The notes: generated from the sequence alone by a model not told the origin. DNA of 8,927 bases from Pyrinomonadaceae bacterium (GCA_013812565.1 JACCTF010000412.1:1-8927); one strand, 5' to 3'; shown: positions 1 to 7,227, counted from the first letter of the stretch. Made by a program: numbers and translations.

Positions 1-2
1 TC

Positions 3-398
3 AACCTTGGGCGGCAACTGGCATACCACCAGCGCTTCCTACGCGAGGCAGCGAAGTCCAGCCCGCGCATTGAGATTGTGTGGAACATGGGAGAAGTACG
101 CCGCTCACTTCAGTTCGTGATGGATCATGCTCCGCAGGCGGATGCTCGAACAACTGTCGCTGTCGCAGCGCGTATCTTCACCCGCACCGAAGACGAAGAG
201 ACGCGACGGCTGTGCTTGAATTGTTTGTATCGCATGAATAACGAAACGGCTAAGACCGCTTTGGTGCGCATCTCCCGCGATGTCAAGATTGATCGCCAGT
301 GGCGTGATTTAAGCACAGAGTACCTGCGCTTGGCTGTGCGCGAGGAGCAGCGCATCGCGCCCTCGGACGCCAGGGCGATTGCGGGCGGAATCGAGTGA
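3..398 (+). CDS. C-terminal part of a HEAT-like helical protein (5' end outside window)
   Basis: The frame is open from the left edge to a TGA at 396-398, giving 131 visible residues. The GTG at 78 is only an internal Val codon: the frame continues upstream with protein-like sequence (NLGRQLAYHQRFLREAAKSS), so the true start lies outside the window. The segment is strongly helical. The stretch around ADARTTVAVAARIF and EETRRLCLNCLYRM, then TAKTALVRISRD, looks like two or three degenerate HEAT-type helix pairs. HEAT repeats usually serve as protein-binding scaffolds; no catalytic motif is visible. The stop overlaps the next gene's ATG (TGATG), which suggests co-transcription and translational coupling with the phosphatase-like gene. 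The identity of the full protein cannot be told from this end. Confidence 0.75.
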   Translation, partial: NLGRQLAYHQRFLREAAKSSPRIEIVWNMGEVRRSLQFVMDHAPQADARTTVAVAARIFTRTEDEETRRLCLNCLYRMNNETAKTALVRISRDVKIDRQWRDLSTEYLRLAVREEQRIAPSDARAIAGGIE

Positions 399-2989
399 TG
401 AGATTTGCTGCCCAGCTTTGCCTACTGTCGGGTTGTCGCCAAAAACCTTTGCTGCTCTGCAAGAGCAGCCCTTTGCTCAAGGTCGCCGCACTTGCTTGGG
501 TAATGCTGCTGACGCAGACCCCTTGCTCTGCACAGGTCCAGCGCGTCGTTGTAATCAAAGTCGATGGATTGCCGAATCGGATGGTTGACCGCTTCGTGCG
601 CGAGCGGAACCCGCGGACGGGGAAAAGTTTACTGCCCTGGATCGAACATGTCTTTTATGAGAGAGGCACGCGCGTCGCAAACTTCTACGTGCGCGGCATG
701 AGTCTTTCGGGGCCGTCGTGGTCGCTCTTGGATACCGGCCAGCATCTTCAGATCAAAGGCAACGTGGAGTTTGATCGCTATACGCTTCACTCCTATGACT
801 ACTTGAACTTCATCCCCTTCTACCTTAATCACGCGACACAGCGACGCGCCGATATGCCTGGCCCAGAGATACTGGATGAAGTCGGCGTACCGCTCCTGGC
901 CGATGCTTATCCTTTCAACGAACGTTACTTGAGCTTCCAGCTTTTTCAACGCGGCACGCGCTGGACCACTCTGCAGCGTGGACTCACAAACCGCTTCACG
1001 TCGCGCAGCCCACGCGAGTTATTCGATGAATTGACTGTCGGGTTTGACGCGCGCGGCATCATCTTCGAGCAACTGGAGCGCGAACTGATGGAGAAGCTAA
1101 GCAACCCGCGCATACGCTACCTCGACTACTACACGAGTTCGTTCGACCATGCGACGCATCACAACCGCGACCGTGAAACGCACCTTCACGCGCTCGAAGA
1201 GATCGACGCTCTCATCGGGCGCATCTGGACGGCGATTGAACAAACCCAGCTCGCTCGTGAAACGGCGCTCCTACTGGTCTCCGATCATGGCACCAACACG
1301 GATGAGCGCATTTATAGCCAAGGGTACAATCTCGTTAAGCTGCTCGGCAGCACAGGAGGCGGCGGCCATCACGTCATCACCAAAAGACGCTTACTGCTGG
1401 ATTACTCCGTCAAGGGGATCAACCCGATTGTTCCACTCGTCATATCAACCACACCCGACTCATACTATCTGAAAAAGCAGAGCACGGATTACCCGACTGC
1501 GCTTCTCGACTTCGACGGTAACGAGCGCGCTGCCATCCATCTTCGCAACAGCGACTTGAATCTTCTTCATATCCTTTTGCAACAACTCAAGCGTCCCGAG
1601 CTTGACCCCGCAGTGCGGCGCGCGGCGACCGAGTCCCTCTTTTCGACGCTCGACCGCAGGCGGCAAGATTGGCACAGGACTTTGACTAAATTGAATGAAG
1701 AACTCGGCGTGCTTCGTCGAATGATTGAGAAACAGCGCGCGCTGGTGGAAGCGCAACCGAAGGAGTGGACGAAAGCGGATTTGGACAGCGGCCGTGATCA
1801 AGTCGCACGTCGGCTCTACGCTCGTTTGGATTTATGGATCAATGACGAACGCAGCTATGCCGAGTATGCGCGCATGCTCGCCAATCTGCTCTCGCTTCGC
1901 CGCGAGAGTTTCGATCCGCTGTCACTGCGGATTGAAGATATGATCGCGCAACGCACGATGGGTGATCACAACACGATCCATCAGTTGCAAAACTACATCG
2001 TCGGGTTGAAACCGGGCGGGCTGATGCTTGCTGCTGATGGTTCGCTTGATGTGACGCAGAGCTTCGTGCGCATCGACTACCCGGCGCTGCTGCGCGACAT
2101 CACAGTTCGCAACAACGTGCAATCCGGTGTCACCAATCGTCCGGTGGATTTTGTCGCCTTGCGCATTCCGTCCGAAGCGGTTCGTGCGTCGTTGGGTGAC
2201 GATCTACAAGCAGACGAGATCATCTGGCTGTATGGAGGACGCGAATCTCAAGCATTGATCTTGAGTCGTAAGGATCAATCCGGGCAGCTTCTGTTACGTT
2301 ACCTTCCGGTGACCGATCTTCAGCAGGGGCAAGATAGGCAAGGGGACGGGCAAGTGCGATTTGTGCGCGCCGCCTGGCAAAGCAATTTTCCATTGAAGAT
2401 GTGGGAGGACGATCATCTTCAAGTGCCGGCCTCGACTGAGCGTGCGATGTGGCTGAACGATTGGCATACCGATCTTGAATGGCTGCGCGCGCTGCACCGA
2501 ACAAAATATTCCAACGCACTCATTGGCTTGCACGAACAATTTTCTCGTCATCCGACTGAGGCGCTTGCAGTGGACCAATCCGCATCCTCCGCCGATGAAC
2601 ATGTACTTCGCCGTTTCCGTCGGCGGCAGCGCCGTCTTGTTGAAAACGATCTGCTAATTCATGCCAGCGACCACTGGAACTTCGATGTGCGCGGCTTCAA
2701 CCCGGGAGGCAATCATGGCTCGCTGTACCGCGTTTCGACTCATGCCACGTTGATGCTCGCGGGCGGCGAACAAACGGGCATTCCTCGTGGATTAGTCGTC
2801 GAAGAACCTTATGACAGCTTAAGCTTTGTGCCGACGGTGCTGGCTTTAACGAATCAACTACCCGGCGGTCGCCCTGCGCCGAACTTGTGGGAGCAAGGCT
2901 TTCGCATTTTTCCAGGGCGTATAATTCAAGAGATTTTTAAGCATCCAAACGATAAGCATTTTGCGGAAGCCGAGCGCGCTGATCGTTAG
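398..2989 (+). CDS. Exported alkaline-phosphatase-superfamily enzyme (type I phosphodiesterase / nucleotide pyrophosphatase-like) with large insertion
   Basis: The 863-residue protein carries the metal-site pattern of the alkaline phosphatase superfamily (phosphodiesterase/nucleotide pyrophosphatase-like branch). Metal Asp56 lies in VVVIKVDG. The candidate nucleophile Ser104 lies in MSLSGPSWSLLDTG. Asp250 and His254 lie in SSFDHATHHN (a D-x3-H pair), Asp296-His297 in LVSDHGTN, and the last His773 in PGGNHGS. Such enzymes hydrolyse phosphate mono- or diesters with two metal ions; the substrate here is unknown. A hydrophobic stretch (LLKVAALAWVMLL) ending in CSAQ at about residues 46-49 looks like a signal peptide, so the enzyme should act in the periplasm. 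About 470 residues separate DHG from NHG, far more than in simple family members; residues about 417-455 there look coiled-coil. The ATG at 398 overlaps the preceding stop. The in-frame TTG at 473 would give a more ordinary signal peptide, so the start is uncertain. A sulfatase-like activity is less likely, because no C/S-x-P-x-R motif is seen. Confidence 0.85.
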   Translation: MRFAAQLCLLSGCRQKPLLLCKSSPLLKVAALAWVMLLTQTPCSAQVQRVVVIKVDGLPNRMVDRFVRERNPRTGKSLLPWIEHVFYERGTRVANFYVRGMSLSGPSWSLLDTGQHLQIKGNVEFDRYTLHSYDYLNFIPFYLNHATQRRADMPGPEILDEVGVPLLADAYPFNERYLSFQLFQRGTRWTTLQRGLTNRFTSRSPRELFDELTVGFDARGIIFEQLERELMEKLSNPRIRYLDYYTSSFDHATHHNRDRETHLHALEEIDALIGRIWTAIEQTQLARETALLLVSDHGTNTDERIYSQGYNLVKLLGSTGGGGHHVITKRRLLLDYSVKGINPIVPLVISTTPDSYYLKKQSTDYPTALLDFDGNERAAIHLRNSDLNLLHILLQQLKRPELDPAVRRAATESLFSTLDRRRQDWHRTLTKLNEELGVLRRMIEKQRALVEAQPKEWTKADLDSGRDQVARRLYARLDLWINDERSYAEYARMLANLLSLRRESFDPLSLRIEDMIAQRTMGDHNTIHQLQNYIVGLKPGGLMLAADGSLDVTQSFVRIDYPALLRDITVRNNVQSGVTNRPVDFVALRIPSEAVRASLGDDLQADEIIWLYGGRESQALILSRKDQSGQLLLRYLPVTDLQQGQDRQGDGQVRFVRAAWQSNFPLKMWEDDHLQVPASTERAMWLNDWHTDLEWLRALHRTKYSNALIGLHEQFSRHPTEALAVDQSASSADEHVLRRFRRRQRRLVENDLLIHASDHWNFDVRGFNPGGNHGSLYRVSTHATLMLAGGEQTGIPRGLVVEEPYDSLSFVPTVLALTNQLPGGRPAPNLWEQGFRIFPGRIIQEIFKHPNDKHFAEAERADR

Positions 2990-3012
2990 AGTAATCGATA
3001 TGAGACAAGCAG

Positions 3013-3114
3013 TTTTTAACACAGGAGACACACAGGAAACCTGGAAGCACACCGAGAGGTGTTGTCCTAAACTCTGTGTCTTTTGCCTATCCTCTGTAAC
3101 CTCTGCGTGAAAAA
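3013..3114. repeat. Imperfect inverted repeat of the dispersed 'CTCTGTGTC' intergenic type
   Basis: The element starts with TTTTTAACACAGGAGAC and ends with CTCTGCGTGAAAAA, so its termini are complementary (TTTTT/AAAAA). The arms are imperfectly complementary over about 45 bp around a centre near 3061-3069. Both arms are built from degenerate ACACAGGA / CTCTGTG units. Similar sequence is common between genes of several phyla, including Acidobacteriota and Cyanobacteria, where it yields spurious peptides rich in 'TEDTED'; the minus strand here reads FHAEVTEDRQ. It may be a non-autonomous mobile element or a transcribed hairpin. Assignment to that repeat type is from memory of its appearance, not from a search. 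Confidence 0.6.
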
Positions 3115-3176
3115 CCTTATGCACTCCACATTCAACTGAAAATCATTTCAACCGACGCATTAGCATTTGTTGAATC

Positions 3177-3190
3177 AGGAATCTTTTTTG
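3177..3190 (+). promoter_or_regulatory. Ribosome binding site deciding a TTG start
   Basis: AGGA at 3177-3180 lies 7 nt before TTG 3188-3190. The longer option, TTG at 3167, has no purine-rich sequence at a suitable distance. No in-frame ATG occurs before the membrane domain, so TTG 3188 is the best-supported start of the fusion gene. Confidence 0.55.
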
Positions 3191-5431
3191 ATTATTACTA
3201 ACGCCGAACCGAGTATTGAAGATGTTGCCTTAACAACCGACGCGGTTGCTGTTGCAACGCCTTCACCAGCCAAGTTCACCGGTGCCCGTCGCTTTATTCT
3301 ACGGGTTCAAGGGATTGCTTTTCTGCTCGGCGCTCTGTTGTTGATCTATGTCATTCACCTGATCGGCGTTCAGCCGATATTTGATGCGCTTCGCAGCATC
3401 GGCCTCGGCTTTTTCATCTTGCTTGGCTTAAGCGGCGTGCGTCACGTCTTCCGTACGCTGGCGATGAGCACGGCCATTCCTCCTGAGCATCGACGCTTTA
3501 ATTTCGGTCAAGCGTTCGCTGCGCGGCTTGGCGGCGAAGCGATTAGCTTTCTCACCTTCACCGGCCCATTGCTCGGCGAAGCAACGAAAGCCGCGTTGCT
3601 GCGCAGACGCGTGCCGCTCGCCCACGGTTTGCCTGCGCTCGTGATCGACAATCTTATTTATAATCTCTCGGTGGCGATCTTCGTCGGAAGCGGTGCGTGT
3701 GTGCTGCTCGCTTCTTACAACTTGCCGACCGCCGTACGCTTTGCGCTCGTCGGGATTGCTTGTAGCGCGGGCGGCGGTCTGCTCGCCTTTGCGCTCGCGG
3801 CGAGAAGTCGCGTGATGCCGTTTACGTGGTTGCTTGATGGATTGATTCATTTAAACTTACAACGCGATCTGTTCGTCGCCAAACGCGAGCACATACGCCA
3901 GTTGGAATCAGACGTTTATCGTTTTTACGGGGAGCGTCCCAGATCATTTCTGGCGATGGTTGGCTTTAATTTCCTGGCGCACGCAGCAAGCGTCACGGAA
4001 GTCTACCTCGCGCTTCGCATGTTGGGTTCTGCACCGCAGTTGCAAGGCCCGACTTCGCTTGTGCAAGCAGCTTATGTTATCGAGTCGCTGACCAAAGTAA
4101 TCAACTTCGCGTTCGGCTTTGTGCCCGCGACTATCGGCGTCTACGAAGGCGGCACGGAGGTAATTCTGCAAGTGCTCGGGTTCGCCGCCGCGACCGGCAT
4201 AACGCTGGCCTTGGTGCGCAAAGCTGGGATCGTCTTCTGGACCGTCCTCGGACTTATTGTTCTCGCGTGGCGCGCGGTGCCCGGTGCTGCGCGTCGTGTC
4301 ATTGACCGTCATCCACGTCTACATCAGCTTATGGACAATCTAGTTTTCTCAAACATCTCACACCGTCCGGCGCGCACGCTTGTCACCATCATCGGTGTCG
4401 GCATCGGCGTGCTTCTGATTCTGCTCACGGTGGGCCTGGCGCATGGGGTTTTACGCGAACGCGGCAGACGCGAAGCTCACATCGGCGCGGAGATTATGGT
4501 GCGCGCTTCAGGGACATTTGGGTTAGGTGGATCGCAACCTTTCACGCTGCCTGTGTCGCGCGCTGAAGAGATCGCGCGCCTTCCCGGCGTACGCGCCGCG
4601 GTGCCGCTCGGCCAACACACCGTCAACAGCGACAGCGGCTTTGGCGTGCGCGTTCTTGAAGGAGTCGCTTTCGCGCAGTATCAAGCGCTCGCCGTATTAA
4701 GGATCGTCGAAGGAAGGGGCTTGAACGAGAGCGGCGATGAAGCGATTGTTGATACGGTCTGGAAGGAGCAGCGTGGCGCAAAAGTCGGCGATCAGATTCA
4801 GCTTTATGATCGCCCGTATCGTATCGTCGGGGTCTACGATCCGCCGGGCGGCTCGCGCATCAAGATACCGCTTGCCACGATGCAGGAGCAGTTAGACGGT
4901 GAAGGGCGTGCGACAAGCGTGCTGGTGGCATGCGTGAGTCCTGCTGAACAGGAAGCAGTCGCCGAGAGAATCAGCGCTCTGTTTCCTGATGATCAACTGA
5001 TTTTTACACGTGATCTACCGGAGCTTTACGCGGCGAGTGTGCCTGCGTTGAGTGTCTTTATCAGCGTCGTGGTCACGATTGCGGCGGCGATTAGCACCCT
5101 CGTAATTCTGCTGGCGATGTACACGACCGTCACAGAGCGCACGCGCCAAATTGGGATTCTTAAATCCCTTGGGATGTCGAGAGCCAAGATCGCGTGGGTG
5201 ATTGAGCAGGAAGCTCTGTTGGTGAGCGTGCTCGGCGTGATTACAGGATTCTTGCTCGCGCTGGCCGCACGCTTTGCCATCATGCGCGCGACGTCTCTCA
5301 CCATCGACATTGAACCGCGCTGGGTTGGCATTGCGCTGTTGATCGGTGTGCTCGGCGGCACCATCGGCGCGCTTTACCCGGCACTGCGCGCCGCCCGACA
5401 GGACGCCGTTGAAGCCCTGAGCTATGAGTAG
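3188..5431 (+). CDS. Fusion membrane protein: LPG-synthase-type flippase domain + MacB/LolC/FtsX-type ABC permease
   Basis: One uninterrupted frame of 747 residues (from TTG 3188) joins two membrane modules. Residues about 36-365 resemble the lysylphosphatidylglycerol synthase TM / UPF0104 family. They have multiple hydrophobic helices, the conserved RLGGEAISFLTFTGPLLGE segment (113-131), and the family's late P-x-x-x-G-V-x-E-G motif in FVPATIGVYEGG (311-322). Relatives translocate or scan lipids (MprF N-domain). Residues about 383-747 are a complete MacB/LolC-like permease. A first TM follows SHRPARTLVTIIG (391-403). An extracytoplasmic domain (about 430-610) has SRAEEIARLPGV. Three C-terminal TMs carry the ATPase-coupling motif TERTRQIGILKSLG (649-662) and the tail AARQDAVEALSYE. 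Met382 (4331) sits exactly where a free-standing permease would begin. The permease half needs an ABC ATPase, and none is encoded in the window. Fold assignments are confident; the substrate and the joint role are unknown. Confidence 0.88.
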   Translation: MIITNAEPSIEDVALTTDAVAVATPSPAKFTGARRFILRVQGIAFLLGALLLIYVIHLIGVQPIFDALRSIGLGFFILLGLSGVRHVFRTLAMSTAIPPEHRRFNFGQAFAARLGGEAISFLTFTGPLLGEATKAALLRRRVPLAHGLPALVIDNLIYNLSVAIFVGSGACVLLASYNLPTAVRFALVGIACSAGGGLLAFALAARSRVMPFTWLLDGLIHLNLQRDLFVAKREHIRQLESDVYRFYGERPRSFLAMVGFNFLAHAASVTEVYLALRMLGSAPQLQGPTSLVQAAYVIESLTKVINFAFGFVPATIGVYEGGTEVILQVLGFAAATGITLALVRKAGIVFWTVLGLIVLAWRAVPGAARRVIDRHPRLHQLMDNLVFSNISHRPARTLVTIIGVGIGVLLILLTVGLAHGVLRERGRREAHIGAEIMVRASGTFGLGGSQPFTLPVSRAEEIARLPGVRAAVPLGQHTVNSDSGFGVRVLEGVAFAQYQALAVLRIVEGRGLNESGDEAIVDTVWKEQRGAKVGDQIQLYDRPYRIVGVYDPPGGSRIKIPLATMQEQLDGEGRATSVLVACVSPAEQEAVAERISALFPDDQLIFTRDLPELYAASVPALSVFISVVVTIAAAISTLVILLAMYTTVTERTRQIGILKSLGMSRAKIAWVIEQEALLVSVLGVITGFLLALAARFAIMRATSLTIDIEPRWVGIALLIGVLGGTIGALYPALRAARQDAVEALSYE

Positions 5432-5452
5432 CGGCTTCTCGTTCCGGCGGTT

Positions 5453-5494
5453 GGCGCTCTTCGCTCATGAATTCAGAGCTTGAAAGGAAGCGCC
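5453..5494 (+). repeat. Nested inverted repeat between fusion gene and coiled-coil gene
   Basis: The outer arms are GGCGCT (5453-5458) and AGCGCC (5489-5494). Inside lies a near-perfect palindrome, GCTC-A-TGAATTCA-GAGC (5463-5479). The RNA could form a two-tier hairpin after the stop at 5431. No T-run follows, so it is not a standard intrinsic terminator. It could be an mRNA 3'-end or processing structure, or chance. Confidence 0.35.
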
Positions 5495-5525
5495 GATCAT
5501 ATTCATAATGTACATCGGAAAGGTT

Positions 5526-5867
5526 ATGAGCGAAGAACCCACAAGAAACCTACCAAGTGACGGCCTGAACCGCATCCTTGCGCGCCTAGATAGTATGGAC
5601 ACCCGCCTAGTCAAGATGGACGCCCGCCTGGAAAAACTCGAAGCACGCGCTTATGACACGAAGCCGATCTGGGAAAACGCGCTGAAAGAGATTGCCGACA
5701 CGCGCATAGAAATGCGTGAAGGCTTTGAGAAATCTCGCGTTGATAGGGAAGCGGGGCTGCGTCGTGTGGAGCGCAAGATTGACATCTTGAACGAGAACAT
5801 CCTCGACATACACACCGACGTGCGTGAGTTGGAAGAGCTGATGAAGCTCAACTCACGGCAGACCTAG
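5526..5867 (+). CDS. Small coiled-coil protein of unknown function
   Basis: This encodes 113 residues from ATG 5526. An ATG at 5508 would add six residues (MYIGKV), but 5526 is preferred because GGAAAGG (5517-5523) lies just in front of it and MSEEPTRNLP is a plausible N-terminus; the nearest purine run before 5508 (AAGGAAG, 5484-5490) is too far away. The protein is highly charged and almost wholly helical, with heptad-like patterns: LNRILARLDSMDTRLVKMDA, then ARLEKLEAR, and near the end LRRVERKIDILNENILDI and VRELEELMKL. A short non-coiled segment, YDTKPIWENAL, sits in between. There is no signal peptide or membrane segment, so it is probably a cytoplasmic oligomer. Similar small coiled-coil proteins occur in Acidobacteriota and Cyanobacteria without known function (from memory). 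It lies 94 nt after the fusion gene on the same strand and converges with the peptidase gene; a functional link is not shown. Confidence 0.75.
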   Translation: MSEEPTRNLPSDGLNRILARLDSMDTRLVKMDARLEKLEARAYDTKPIWENALKEIADTRIEMREGFEKSRVDREAGLRRVERKIDILNENILDIHTDVRELEELMKLNSRQT

Positions 5868-5941
5868 TAACTTCTCGCAAAACAGAAGCCTTTCCAACAA
5901 GGCACAATGCAATTCGGTCGCAGGCCACCGCCCGGTTTATC

Positions 5942-6979
5942 TCACGGCTTTTTGCCTTCAACCCACGTCGGCTTGAAAGTTGAATTGACGAGCCACCGCA
6001 CGGGCTGGATTATCGAACTTATGGCCCGGGTCATGTGAGCAAAGTCGATGTGCGATAGGTCATCACTGGGCTGGTGATATTCCTTATGCAGTCCGAAGCT
6101 GGAAACGGTATGAGCAACGACGCCGCGTTTTGCCAGTGCGTAATTGTCCGAACGCTGGAAGAAGTTCTGATCCGGATGTGGGTCGGCCACCAATCGCGCG
6201 CCGTTCTTTGCCAACCCCGCCCCGAGGTTTGATCGCTCAAAACCGGTCAACCAAAGTGTACTCGGAGGAACTTTCGGATCAGGCCGTCCGATCATCTCAA
6301 ACTGCAGGTTTGCCACGATGCTGCTCAAAGGAAGGGGTGGACGCGCGATAAAGTACCGCGATCCATGACCGCCCGTTTCTTCGCTTCCGAACAGAACAAA
6401 GTAGATTGTCCGTTTCGGTTTCGGCCCAGCCCCCAAAGCCCGCGCCAACTCCAACACCGCGACCACGCCCGAAGCATCGTCATCAGCGCCGTTGTAGATA
6501 TTGTCACCGGAGGCTAAGTCGCCCGTTCCGAGGTGGTCCATGTGGGCGCTGAGCAACACCGCCTCACGTGACCCCTTAGGATCGCTGCCGCGAATCTGAC
6601 CCACAACGTTCCACGTGTACTTTGCTTCGGCCAAAGCCACGGTTTGCAGAAACGTTTTCCCGCCACTCGCTGCATCAATGTCGCCCGCAGGCTCGATCCC
6701 GAACTGCCGTAGCTGCGCGGCGATGTAATGTCCCGTTATCAGTTCATACTGGCTCGCACTACCACGGCCTTGCAGCGCATCGCTGGCAAGGAATTCTATA
6801 TGTGCCCTAACGTTCCTCTCCTCGACGCGAGCCATCCCCCTTTGTGAACCGCTTGTCGCCGCGCTACCTCGTCCTCGCCTAACTCTTTGTTGCTGAGCAT
6901 CAGTAAGGCTCGCAGTAAGCGACAGAAGACAGAGTACAAAGATTACAAGCGTGGTTGATTTGATAATAGAGATCTTCAT
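5942..6979 (-). CDS. Exported M28-family zinc metallopeptidase (aminopeptidase-like)
   Basis: This encodes 345 residues starting MKISIIKSTTLVIFVLCLLS, a signal peptide likely cut near TDAQ (26-29), so the enzyme is secreted or periplasmic. The mature N-terminus has the M28 lead-in RAHIEFLASDALQGRG (58-73). The co-catalytic zinc site is complete apart from one conservative change: His146 with Asp148 (SAHMDHLG), bridging Asp167 (NGADDDASG), general base Glu200 with ligand Glu201 (FGSEETGGHGS), Glu228 where Asp is usual (QFEMIGRPD), and His302 (HKEYHQPSDD). M28 enzymes remove N-terminal residues from peptides; some members act as carboxypeptidases or glutaminyl cyclases, so specificity is open. 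No PDZ, PA or other extra domain is present. The start at 6979 is chosen because the signal peptide begins there and GGGAG lies about 11 nt upstream. The frame stays open upstream to 7321, but that part does not look like protein. Confidence 0.92.
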   Translation of the reverse strand: MKISIIKSTTLVIFVLCLLSLTASLTDAQQQRVRRGRGSAATSGSQRGMARVEERNVRAHIEFLASDALQGRGSASQYELITGHYIAAQLRQFGIEPAGDIDAASGGKTFLQTVALAEAKYTWNVVGQIRGSDPKGSREAVLLSAHMDHLGTGDLASGDNIYNGADDDASGVVAVLELARALGAGPKPKRTIYFVLFGSEETGGHGSRYFIARPPLPLSSIVANLQFEMIGRPDPKVPPSTLWLTGFERSNLGAGLAKNGARLVADPHPDQNFFQRSDNYALAKRGVVAHTVSSFGLHKEYHQPSDDLSHIDFAHMTRAISSIIQPVRWLVNSTFKPTWVEGKKP

Positions 6980-7062
6980 TTCGCAGCACTCTCCCGAAAG
7001 TTTGCCGACCGCGATATAGCACTCAATGGCGCAACAGCCCGCCACCCGCACTGATAGCTTTG

Positions 7063-7090
7063 ATTGTACCGTGGCCTTTGTTGAACACAA
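7063..7090 (-). promoter_or_regulatory. Possible sigma70-like promoter for the M28 peptidase gene
   Basis: Read on the minus strand, TTGTGT (7090-7085) and TACAAT (7068-7063) are separated by 16 nt. The -10 matches consensus at 5 of 6 positions, the -35 at only 3 of 6. Transcription would begin roughly 75 nt before the ATG at 6979. This is a pattern match only. Confidence 0.3.
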
Positions 7091-7194
7091 CAACAGGTTA
7101 TCCGCGTCGGTTCGGAACCTACAGAGTTTTAGGAGAACAAGGTGAAAGATAATCGTTCGGAGTATCGACCTCAGTCGGGTTTCGTCCGCGCCGT

Positions 7195-7227
7195 AAAACC
7201 CGCCTAAAGGCGGTACTCCATACTTCC
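7195..7227. repeat. Short GC hairpin element of dispersed-repeat appearance
   Basis: A 5-bp stem CCGCC-TAAA-GGCGG (7200-7213) is followed on the plus strand by TACTCCATACTTCC. A second, overlapping inverted repeat CGGGTTT (7176-7182) / AAACCCG (7196-7202) uses its left side. On the minus strand the unit reads GTATGGAGTACCGCC, then TTTAGGCGGG and TTTT. This looks like a REP-like palindromic unit that, when translated, gives YGVPPLGG. The multicopy nature is a recollection and cannot be confirmed from one copy. Confidence 0.4.

Noticed and set aside
2858..3124. Minus-strand 88-codon open frame across the end of the phosphatase gene and the repeat
   Set aside because: It is the typical spurious translation of the CTCTGTGTC-type repeat and is antisense to a real gene.
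3428..3850. Minus-strand 140-codon open frame
   Set aside because: It is a shadow of the flippase domain, with Arg/Gln/His-rich composition typical of antisense frames in GC-rich DNA.
5467..5508. 13-residue frame MNSELERKRRSYS ending in TAATG over the ATG at 5508
   Set aside because: No ribosome binding site precedes it, and the overlapped ATG 5508 is itself not the favoured start of the coiled-coil gene.
5888..5903. Hairpin GCCTT-TCCAAC-AAGGC between convergent genes as a terminator
   Set aside because: The stem is only 5 bp and no T-run follows on either strand.
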